From positions 2,542,001 through 2,606,000 of the forward strand of contig NZ_JARUMJ010000001.1 of assembly GCF_036898465.1 (NCBI RefSeq): DNA of 64,000 bases. Direction: 5' to 3'. Each line of letters begins with the position of its first letter. The first letter of the stretch is position 1. This DNA comes from Streptomyces sp. B21-105 (GTDB lineage: Bacteria > Actinomycetota > Actinomycetes > Streptomycetales > Streptomycetaceae). The translations under genes were made by a program, and so were the position numbers. This document shows, in pieces, positions 1 to 6,870 of the stretch. The notes beneath the pieces are model-generated. The model did not search any database. It was not told where the DNA came from and saw only the letters and a list, made by a program, of their open reading frames with translations.

Positions 1-1
1 G

Positions 2-1372
2 CTGGATGCGCCGCCGGCCGGGGCGATGGTGGCGGCGCGGGAGCTGCTGACGGCGATCGGCGCGGTGGACGCGGCGGGCCGGGCGACGGCCCGGGGGGTG
101 CGGTTGGCGCGGCTGGGGCTGCATCCGCGGTTGGGGCGGGCGCTGCTGGACGGGGCGTCGCTGGTGGGGGTGGAGCGGGCGGCGGAGGTGGTCGCGTTGC
201 TGAGCGAGGAGGCGCCGCGGGAGTACGGCGACGATCTGACGGCGGCGCTGGGCTGCGCCCGGCGCGGGGGCGACGCCTATGCGGGGAGGTGGCGGTCGGA
301 GGTGCGGCGGCTGCGTGCCGTCGCGGCGGACGTCGACGTGCCGCCCGTGCGGGAGGCGTCGTCGGCTGCGGGGAGCGCCGGGGGCGGGGCCGTCGACGGT
401 GAGGATCTCGCCGTCGGCCATGTGGTGGCCCTGGCCTTTCCGGAGCGGGTCGCGAAGGGGGACGGGGGGTCGTGGCTGATGGTTTCGGGGACGCGGGCGG
501 AGGTGCGGGAGGGGTCGGGTCTGCGGGGCGCTCGCTGGCTGGCCGTGGCCGTCGCGGACCGGCCGGTCGGCAGGGGGCACGCGCGTGTGCAGCTGGCGGC
601 GGTGGTGGACGAGGAGGTGGCGCGGCTCGCGGCCGGTGCGCTGCTGGACGAGCGGGAGGAGGTGCACTGGGCCGACGGGGACGTGGTGGCGCGGCGGGTG
701 GAGCGGCTCGGGGCGGTGGAGCTCGGGGCGCGTCCGTTGCGGGACGCGGGCGCGGCACTCGTGCGCGGTGCGCTGGTGGAGGGGCTGGATAAGGAGGGGC
801 TGGGGCTGCTTCGCTGGTCGGCCGAGGCGGTCGTCCTGCGGCAGCGGCTCGCGTTTTTGCGGTTGCGGCTCGGTGAGCCGTGGCCTGACGTCGGTGACGC
901 GTCGTTGCACGCGCGTGTGGACGACTGGCTGGAGCCGGAGCTCGGTCGGGCGCGGCGGCGGAGCGATCTCGGGCGGATCGACGCCGGGGCGGCGCTCGGA
1001 CGGCTGCTGCCGTGGGCGTCCGGTGCGGCGGGCCGGCTGGACGAGCTGGCGCCCGAGCGGATGGCCGTCCCCAGCGGGTCCAGGGCGCGGATCGACTACG
1101 CGGACCCGGAGCGGCCTGTTCTGGCGGTGAAGTTGCAGGAGATGTTCGGGCTGCAGGAGTCGCCGCGGGTGGCGGGGGTGCCGTTGCTGGTGCATCTGCT
1201 GTCGCCCGCCGGGCGGCCCGTGGCCGTCACCGCGGACCTCGCGTCGTTCTGGCGGGAGGGCTACAAGGGGGTGCGGGCGGAGTTGCGCGGCCGGTACCCG
1301 AAGCATCCGTGGCCGGAGGATCCGGTCGGCGCGGAGCCGACCCGGTACACCAACGCGCGGCTCAGGCGGTGA
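2..1372 (+). CDS. hrpB: ATP-dependent helicase HrpB, C-terminal part (5' end outside window)
   Basis: The frame is open from base 2 and has no start here, so the N-terminal DEAH helicase core lies to the left of the window. The visible 456 residues read through the winged-helix/HA2 region (GATARGVRLARLGLHPRLGRAL-like segment, then EEAPREYGDDL) into the HrpB C-terminal domain, ending in the typical LASFWREGYKGVRAELRGRYPKHPWPEDP block that marks this family. HrpB is a DEAH-box RNA helicase of poorly defined role in bacteria. The gene ends 11 bases inside the convergent DUF3068 gene. The family call rests on the C-terminal block; ATPase motifs cannot be checked here. Confidence 0.9.
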   Translation: MDAPPAGAMVAARELLTAIGAVDAAGRATARGVRLARLGLHPRLGRALLDGASLVGVERAAEVVALLSEEAPREYGDDLTAALGCARRGGDAYAGRWRSEVRRLRAVAADVDVPPVREASSAAGSAGGGAVDGEDLAVGHVVALAFPERVAKGDGGSWLMVSGTRAEVREGSGLRGARWLAVAVADRPVGRGHARVQLAAVVDEEVARLAAGALLDEREEVHWADGDVVARRVERLGAVELGARPLRDAGAALVRGALVEGLDKEGLGLLRWSAEAVVLRQRLAFLRLRLGEPWPDVGDASLHARVDDWLEPELGRARRRSDLGRIDAGAALGRLLPWASGAAGRLDELAPERMAVPSGSRARIDYADPERPVLAVKLQEMFGLQESPRVAGVPLLVHLLSPAGRPVAVTADLASFWREGYKGVRAELRGRYPKHPWPEDPVGAEPTRYTNARLRR

Positions 1373-2354
1373 CCGGCTGTGGTGCGGCGGGGGCCGTGGG
1401 GGCGGGCGGCCGGGGGCGGCGGGAGCGGGCCTCCAGGTACAGGGAGAGCGACATGAGCAGGGCGGCCAGCAGGAGGAAGCTCCAGGGGAGGTAGGAGGTC
1501 AGCAGCAGGACCAGGGTGCGGTTGGACTTGACGACGGACACGGTGTGGTCGATGTAGTCCTCACGCATCTTGACGTGTCCGGCGAACGCGGTGACCTTGG
1601 CGCGGTCGCCGAGGAGGGTGCCGCCGCGCAGTTCCTCCTGGTGGATCTCCTCGCCGTTGACGGGTGCTCCGGTGACGGGCTCGACCCAGAACCTGCGGAC
1701 CGTGGTGTACCAGCGGGTGGTGCCGGTCTTGGCGATGTCCGCCGGGGTGATGCCCTTGACCGGCATCGTTTTGGGCATGGCGACCTGGGTCCAGGGGACG
1801 GTCTGCTCGAAGTAGTAGACCGTCAGGCCGCGGAAGGTCCGGGTGCCCCGGTAGTGGATGGGGGCGCTGGTGCGGGTCTGGGCGTCGAAGTACTGGTAGT
1901 CGCGCTTCTCCGTCAGGAACGGCCACTTGAACTCGATGCCCGTGCGGCGCACGGGGTCGCCGTCGACCATTTCGCCGGTGGCGTGGACGGGTTCCTGGGT
2001 GTGGGCGTCGAAGATGTAGCGCTCGGGGACCTGGGAGACCATCTTGCCGTCGGGTCCCTGGACGTAGGACAGGCCGTCCCAGACGACGACGTCCCGGCCG
2101 GCCGTCTTCTCGATCTTCTCGGAGGCTTCGACGTCGCCCTTGAGGGTCTGCACGATGGTGACCTTGGGGACGGTGCGGGCGGTCAGGCCGACGTAGTCGA
2201 GGAGGGTGGCGTTCCTGGCCTCCAGGACCATCGTCTGGTACTCGTTCGCGGGGATCTTGGCCAGGCGGGGGAAGACGTACCAGCGCATCAGCGGGGAGAG
2301 CGCCGCGAAGAACACGGCGAGGGCGAGCAGGATCAGGCTTGCCTTGCGGCGCAT
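1362..2354 (-). CDS. PorA family / DUF3068 membrane protein
   Basis: A 330-residue protein with an N-terminal membrane anchor (about residues 5-25, SLILLALAVFFAALSPLMRW), a long extracytoplasmic domain and a C-terminal membrane helix (about 275-300) followed by a short Arg/Pro-rich tail. The ectodomain carries the features of the actinobacterial DUF3068/PorA family: GTRTFRGLTVYYFEQTVPWT, then RWYTTVRRFWVEPVTGAPVNGEE. The function is unknown; related Corynebacterium proteins carry the porin-associated name but no channel activity can be inferred. The 3' end overlaps hrpB by 11 bases. The small membrane peptide gene lies 30 bases upstream of its translated start, on the far side of its own leader. 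Confidence 0.85.
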   Translation of the reverse strand: MRRKASLILLALAVFFAALSPLMRWYVFPRLAKIPANEYQTMVLEARNATLLDYVGLTARTVPKVTIVQTLKGDVEASEKIEKTAGRDVVVWDGLSYVQGPDGKMVSQVPERYIFDAHTQEPVHATGEMVDGDPVRRTGIEFKWPFLTEKRDYQYFDAQTRTSAPIHYRGTRTFRGLTVYYFEQTVPWTQVAMPKTMPVKGITPADIAKTGTTRWYTTVRRFWVEPVTGAPVNGEEIHQEELRGGTLLGDRAKVTAFAGHVKMREDYIDHTVSVVKSNRTLVLLLTSYLPWSFLLLAALLMSLSLYLEARSRRPRPPAPTAPAAPQPVTA

Positions 2355-2384
2355 CTCGGCCTCCTTCGCGCGGGGGGGGTGGGG

Positions 2385-2519
2385 TCAGGGGTGGGCGGGG
2401 ACCGTCGTCAGCAGGGGTCGGGGGGACGTCCGGCCTGCGGAGGCGCCGAGCGCGGTGAGGGTGAACACCAGGGCGAGCGCGAGGGCGAGGCCGGTCGCGG
2501 CGGCGATCAGAGCGCGCAT
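2385..2519 (-). CDS. SPW_0924-type 44-residue membrane/secreted peptide
   Basis: A 44-codon gene whose product starts MRALIAAATGLALALALV, a single hydrophobic helix, and ends in a conserved-looking SPRPLLTTVPAHP tail. The length and tail match the actinobacterial small-protein family called SPW_0924, as I recall it. A strong Shine-Dalgarno sequence (AGGAGGT on the minus strand) sits just upstream of the ATG, which supports real translation. It is transcribed with the downstream DUF3068 gene and separated from it by 30 bases. No function is known. The helix could be either an uncleaved anchor or a signal peptide with an Ala-rich end near residue 27. Confidence 0.7.
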   Translation of the reverse strand: MRALIAAATGLALALALVFTLTALGASAGRTSPRPLLTTVPAHP

Positions 2520-2620
2520 CGGGACCTCCTGGACGCGTCGGCGGAACTCCCACGGAACTGACAGGTCGTCAGGTCGAGCACCGTAGCAACGGGCGCGCGA
2601 GATGAGAACACGTCGGACAC

Positions 2621-2662
2621 GACGACGGCGGCCCCTCGGTGCGGAGAGGGGCCGCCGTCGTC
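2621..2662 (-). terminator. Strong hairpin terminator after the lytic transglycosylase gene
   Basis: A perfect 17-bp stem (left arm 2621-2637, right arm 2646-2662) with an 8-base loop lies 64 bases beyond the stop codon of the transglycosylase gene. The stem is GC-rich and no U-tract follows, as is usual for Streptomyces terminators. It isolates the secreted enzyme gene from the small-peptide/DUF3068 pair transcribed in the same direction. Confidence 0.75.
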
Positions 2663-2725
2663 GTCGCGTGGAGGCGGTGCGGACCGCCCGCGGACGTGCG
2701 GGCGGGTGCGCCGGGTAGGCCGGAT

Positions 2726-4483
2726 CTACGAGCCGGAGGGCGTCGCCTCCGGCTCCGACTCGACGGGCGCGGGGTCCGGCGTCGACGTCTCGGCGGCCTT
2801 GACGGTCAGCTCGAGGGTGAGGACGGCTCCGCCGGTGGTGGTGATGCGCAGCAGGTAGGCGCCGGCGGTGTCGCCCGCGTACAGCGGGGGCAGTTGCAGC
2901 ATGCCGTCGGCGTCCGTCTGCAGGTCCAGCGTGCGGACGGGTTTCTCCGCGGCGTCCTTGAAGTAGGGGCCCTCGTCGTTCGCGGTCGGGTCGTCGGCCG
3001 ACCTGACCAGGGTGGCGGTGGCCGCGACCCTGCCCGCCGCCGCTCCCTTGTACGTGGCCTTCACCACGACCCGGTCGGCGAACTGGCCGCCGACGGTGCA
3101 GGTGAGCGCGGTGTCTCCGGTGCGGGCGAGGGCGTCCGCGGCGCGGGGGGTGACGGTGGCCGCGTAGTCGACGGCGGACACCGTACGGCCGAGGACGGTG
3201 GCGCGGACGGTGAAGGCGCCGGTCTTCTCGCCTGCCTGGAGGGCGGGCGCGAGGGCGACGCCCTTGGCGTCGGTGACGATCGTGGCGACGCTCTCGCCGC
3301 CGGTGAACTCGGCGTCGGTGTCGCCGACGATGGTGAAGCGGACCCTGACCTTGGCGACGGCCTTGCCGGCCGCCGTCTCCGCCCGGGCGCTGACGCGGTC
3401 CGTGTACACGTCGCCCGCCATGGCGGTGATCTTCGCCGGGCCCACGGCCTCGAGGTGGTGGACCGTCTCGGTCGGCGTGGGAGTCGGCGTGGGCTTCGGG
3501 GTCGGCTTGGCGGGCGTGGTGGGCTTGGTCGGCTTTCCGGGCGTGGACGGCTTCGTCGGCGTGCCGGGCGTCGTCGGGGCGGACGGCGTGCCAGGCGTCG
3601 TCGGGGCGGACGGCCAGGTCGGCCGGTAGTCGTCGCTGCGGTCGGTCGGCACGGTGCCGGTGCCGTCGGGGATCTCGTGAGAGCCCTTGCGGTAGTACTC
3701 CAGCCACGACAGGACCGTGTTCAGGTAGTCCGTGGAGTTGTTGTAGCTGAGGATCGCGGTGCGCATCCCGGTCGTCGTCGCCATGTCCCAGCCGTAGCGG
3801 CACAGGTAGTGGCCGGCGGCGAGTGCGGCGTCGTAGATGTTGTTGGGGTCCTTCTTGCCGTCGGCGTTGCCGTCGCGGCCGGCCCATGCCCAGGTGGACG
3901 GGATGAACTGCATGGGGCCCACGGCACGGTCGAAGGTGGTGTCTCCGTCGTAGGCGCCGTTGTCGGTGTCCCGGATGTTGGCGAAGCCGCTGCCGTTGAG
4001 GACCGGTCCGAGGATCGGCGAGACGGTCGTGCCGTCGGCGGTGACGTTGCCGCCGCGTGCCTGGCCCGACTCGACCTTGCCGATGGCGGCGAGGAGTTGC
4101 CAGGGCAGGTTGCAGCCCGGCTTGGCCTGCGCCAGCTGGGCCTCGGCCTTCTTGTAGGCGTCCAGGACGGTCGCGGGGATGCCCGCCTCGCCTGCGCCGC
4201 CGCCCGCCGGGGTGGTGGCGGGGCTCTGGCTCGGCGCCGGGAGGGGGCTGTGCAGGGGCGGCAGGTCCGTGTAGTACGGCGAGTTGCCGGTGGCGCTGTC
4301 GTCCGAGCCGGCGCCGGTCTCGGCGCCCGTCTCGGCGGCGGGAGTGTCCGCGGCGGTCCGTCCGCCCGGGGTGTCGGCCGTGACGTCCGGTGCCTGGGAC
4401 GCGGCCAGAGCCGCGACCGCCAGTGCGGCCACGGTCGTGTTGACCGCTCCCTTGCGCAGCCTTGTGCCGAAATGCGCCGACAT
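2726..4483 (-). CDS. Secreted lytic murein transglycosylase (SLT fold) with Ig-like C-terminal region
   Basis: A 585-residue exported cell-wall enzyme. The chosen ATG (MSAHFGTRLRKG) has a GGGAGGG ribosome site about 8 bases upstream; an ATG 11 codons earlier lacks one. A signal sequence with a short basic start and an Ala-rich core covers residues 1-30. The catalytic lysozyme-like domain (about 115-280) shows LLAAIGKVESGQARGG with the expected catalytic Glu, followed by AVGPMQFIPSTWAW. A long Thr/Pro/Lys linker (about 305-350) leads to two beta-rich Ig-like modules. It should cleave the MurNAc-GlcNAc bond and is probably anchored to or near the wall by the linker. It is a single-gene unit with its own terminator. 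Confidence 0.9.
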   Translation of the reverse strand: MSAHFGTRLRKGAVNTTVAALAVAALAASQAPDVTADTPGGRTAADTPAAETGAETGAGSDDSATGNSPYYTDLPPLHSPLPAPSQSPATTPAGGGAGEAGIPATVLDAYKKAEAQLAQAKPGCNLPWQLLAAIGKVESGQARGGNVTADGTTVSPILGPVLNGSGFANIRDTDNGAYDGDTTFDRAVGPMQFIPSTWAWAGRDGNADGKKDPNNIYDAALAAGHYLCRYGWDMATTTGMRTAILSYNNSTDYLNTVLSWLEYYRKGSHEIPDGTGTVPTDRSDDYRPTWPSAPTTPGTPSAPTTPGTPTKPSTPGKPTKPTTPAKPTPKPTPTPTPTETVHHLEAVGPAKITAMAGDVYTDRVSARAETAAGKAVAKVRVRFTIVGDTDAEFTGGESVATIVTDAKGVALAPALQAGEKTGAFTVRATVLGRTVSAVDYAATVTPRAADALARTGDTALTCTVGGQFADRVVVKATYKGAAAGRVAATATLVRSADDPTANDEGPYFKDAAEKPVRTLDLQTDADGMLQLPPLYAGDTAGAYLLRITTTGGAVLTLELTVKAAETSTPDPAPVESEPEATPSGS

Positions 4484-4790
4484 GAAGTGAGACCCTCCCG
4501 GTGTCGCCGTTGCCACTCGCGTGACGAATCAACTGCCACTCGTGTGACGATCAACCCGCCCGGCAGGTTGCACGCGTGGGCGGTTTGCGCTGTTCTGTTC
4601 CTCGGTTCGGCGCGCCTTAGGGCGCGGCGACCCAGGTGACCCTACGACAACTTCTTTTTGACCGGCACCCGTTCGAGCGTCGTTTTCACCGGCCGCACAC
4701 GTGACGAGGGCCGGGAACCGCGCCTCGCACCCCGGACGTCGTTGATCATCGGGTCGGCCGGCCCGTCAAGCCACGCCCCCGGGAGCCCTG
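4484..4790. other. Divergent promoter region with a 22-bp direct repeat
   Basis: This 307-base gap between the divergent transglycosylase and DUF4184 genes has no convincing gene. It holds an imperfect tandem direct repeat, 4511-4533 and 4534-4555, each beginning TGCCACTCG and ending TCAAC, immediately upstream of the transglycosylase ribosome site. A small hairpin (GCGCC..GGCGC) lies near 4615-4630, and an AT-richer patch with a TAGGGT hexamer (minus strand, near 4640) could be a -10 element. I looked for the c-di-AMP (ydaO) riboswitch often found before Streptomyces wall hydrolases and did not recognise its conserved blocks. Confidence 0.5.
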
Positions 4791-5687
4791 TTGCCGTTCA
4801 CTCTGAGTCACGCCGCGGCCGTGCTGCCCGCCGTGCGCACCGACGGCTCCGGCCGCGGGCGACTGGCACCGGCCGTCCTCGTGGCGGGATCGTTCGCCCC
4901 CGACCTGACGTACTACGCGGCGAGCGTCCTGCCCGACGCCATGGAGTTCGGTGACGTCACGCACTCCTTCCCCGGCGTGTTCACGGTCGACGTGCTGCTG
5001 GCGTGGGCGCTCGTCGGGCTGTGGCTGCTGGCACGCGAACCGCTGGTCGCACTGCTGCCGCGCGCCCGGCAGGGCCGGACGGCCGCACTGACCCGCTGCG
5101 GAACACCACGCGCGCGTGTCCGGCCGGCCGCGGCCCTGTGGTGGTACGTCTCGGCGGTGCTCGGCGCGCTGACCCACGTGGTGTGGGACGCGTTCACCCA
5201 CCTCGACCGCTGGGGCATGCGGCTGCTTCCCGTGCTCGGCGAGACGATCGCCGGCTCCCCGCTGTACTGGTACCTGCAGTACGGCGGGTCGGCGGTGGCG
5301 GCGCTGGCGATCCTCGCGTTCCTGGTGCGCGCGGTGCGCCGGGCGCCCGATGCCGAGCCGGTGGGGGTCGCGGCGCTGTCGGCGGCGGACCGGTGGTGGG
5401 CCGCCGCCGTGATCGGCGGCTGCGCGCTGGTCGGGGCGGTACGGCGGGCGACACGGTGGTGGGACTACTGGGGCGCCCGGGACGCGAAGCCGTGGGAGCT
5501 CATCCCGACGGTGTGCTTCGGCGCGGGCGCGGGGCTGATTCTCGGCCTGCTGGTGTACGCCGTCGGCGTGCGGGTGTGGCGTCCGGCCGGCCCGGGCGGC
5601 CGCGCCGGGGAGCCGGAGCAGCCGGAGTTGCCGGAGGCGGCACCGGTGGAGGTCAGCGCGGGAGGGAGCCGTCCTGGGGCCCGGTGA
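4791..5687 (+). CDS. DUF4184 family integral membrane protein
   Basis: A 298-residue protein beginning at a TTG codon with a GGGAG ribosome site. The N-terminus MPFTLSHAAAVLPAVR and the ASFAPDLTYYA and HVVWDAFTHLDRWG segments are signatures of DUF4184, a family of small membrane proteins with conserved His/Asp residues that resemble membrane-bound metal-dependent hydrolases (YdjM/LexA-regulated type). About five hydrophobic segments can be seen. The substrate is unknown. The C-terminal 40 residues are low-complexity and overlap the convergent small gene by 35 bases. Confidence 0.85.
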   Translation: MPFTLSHAAAVLPAVRTDGSGRGRLAPAVLVAGSFAPDLTYYAASVLPDAMEFGDVTHSFPGVFTVDVLLAWALVGLWLLAREPLVALLPRARQGRTAALTRCGTPRARVRPAAALWWYVSAVLGALTHVVWDAFTHLDRWGMRLLPVLGETIAGSPLYWYLQYGGSAVAALAILAFLVRAVRRAPDAEPVGVAALSAADRWWAAAVIGGCALVGAVRRATRWWDYWGARDAKPWELIPTVCFGAGAGLILGLLVYAVGVRVWRPAGPGGRAGEPEQPELPEAAPVEVSAGGSRPGAR

Positions 5688-6147
5688 GGGGCGTGGGCGG
5701 CGCGACGAAGAGGGTGATGCGGGGAGCCGTACGCGGTCCGCGGCGGAGCCGGCCGAGGACGCCGGAGACGAGCGCCCAGCGGCCGCGTACGGCCCCGGCC
5801 CATATCCGCCAGGTGTCACCGCGCGGCACGAGCCGGCCGGCGACCGGGCGGACGAACAGCTGGACAATCGGGCGGACGAACGGGCGGACGCGCCGGGACA
5901 TCGGCGGGGGCGGGGGCAGGCGTCGGGCGAGCCCCTTGCCACGCAGGCGCACGGTGGCCGTACGCACGGTGGCCGTACGCAGGGCGGCGCCGGGGGTTCC
6001 CGGGATGCGGGGAGCGGCGGCCCGGGGGGCCCGGGCGGGGCGCGGGCGGCTCCAGGGACCCTTGCCGGGGCGGAGCCGCCCGGTCGCGGCGGCCGTGGCG
6101 TGAACGCGTGCGCGGGCCTTTCGGCGGTGGAGCATGCGTATACCCAT
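5653..6147 (-). CDS. Small basic protein of unknown function (MGIRMLHRR family)
   Basis: A 164-residue, Arg/Pro/Ala-rich protein starting MGIRMLHRRKARARV. The body contains short internal duplications (RTATVRTATVR; FVRPIVQLFVRP) that reflect tandem repeats in the DNA. The C-terminal part (WRIWAGAVRGRWALVSGVLGRLRR, then ITLFVAPPTPL) looks folded and resembles a small Streptomyces-only family that I remember only as hypothetical. The ribosome site is weak (AGGA, 8-10 bases upstream). No function can be assigned. The existence of the gene is likely but the reading frame is favoured by GC bias in several frames, so certainty is moderate. Confidence 0.55.
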   Translation of the reverse strand: MGIRMLHRRKARARVHATAAATGRLRPGKGPWSRPRPARAPRAAAPRIPGTPGAALRTATVRTATVRLRGKGLARRLPPPPPMSRRVRPFVRPIVQLFVRPVAGRLVPRGDTWRIWAGAVRGRWALVSGVLGRLRRGPRTAPRITLFVAPPTPLTGPQDGSLPR

Positions 6148-6870
6148 GGCCGCATCCTGGTGGCGGAAGTCGGCCCGGTCCTGTTCTCGGGGGCCACGCG
6201 GGTGAGGCCCCTCCACACAAGGGGCCCGGTCCGAGGAGTCGTGTCCGAGGGGACCTGGCGGCGGGGACCTCCCTGTCCGAGGGGTCGTGTCCCAGGGCAC
6301 TTGTCGGCAGGGACCTGTCCGAGAGGTCGCGTTCGAGGGCACCCGTGCGAGGGGCCGGCCCGAGGGTCCCTTCCCGCTCGCCGACCGGGCCCCTTCCCAC
6401 GGTGCCGGGCGTGCCGTGCCCTGTACCCCCGGCCGTCCGGGCGGGCCGCCGGGCCGGCCTTCGCGGCCACGGGCCGTCGCCCGGCTTTCCAAAAGCCTGA
6501 ACGAGCCCCAGGAACCCGCCGACCGCCGGGGCTCAGCCGTCCCACCGCCGAGGCCCCGGCCTGCCGACCGCTTGACGCTCCCGCCGACCGCCGGAAGCCC
6601 CGCCCTCCGGCCCGCCGGGACCTGAACGACCGGCCGGGGTTCGACCGGCCGTCGGGGCCCCGGTCGTCCGACCGCCTGAAGCGTGGACGACCGGCCGGAG
6701 GCCGATCGGTCGCCGCAGGCCCTACCGGGCGACGGCAGGTGGTGCCGACCTGGCGCCGAAGCACTCGGCCCGCCCCGCCGACCGGCCGCCCGAAGCCGGA
6801 AACGACCCCCGGAGCGGCCGGCCGCCAGGCCCGCCGGCCCGCCGGCCGCGTCCCGACCCCTCGGGGACAG
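6148..6870. other. Gene-free repetitive stretch downstream of polA
   Basis: These 723 bases between two minus-strand genes contain no frame with credible protein character. The left half holds a degenerate tandem repeat (6229-6344). The right half (about 6518-6860) is a low-complexity tract dominated by CCGACCG, GACCGGCCGG and GCCGCCGG words. It forms the 3' flank of polA and the 5' flank of the small basic gene. Many short palindromes such as CCGGCCGG could fold, but no single clear terminator stands out. Confidence 0.6.
6229..6344. repeat. Degenerate tandem repeat, about 2.6 copies of a 42-46 base unit
   Basis: Three successive copies start GTCCGAGGAGTCGTGTCC (6229), GTCCGAGGGGTCGTGTCC (about 6275) and GTCCGAGAGGTCGCGTTC (about 6317). 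The first two continue into a matching AGGG(G/C)AC(C/T)TG..CGGC.GGGACCT block. The copies differ by point changes and a small indel, so this is an old duplication. It is non-coding. Confidence 0.7.

Noticed and set aside
4484..4790. Possible c-di-AMP (ydaO) riboswitch before the wall hydrolase
   Set aside because: The conserved sequence blocks of that riboswitch were not found; only direct repeats are present.
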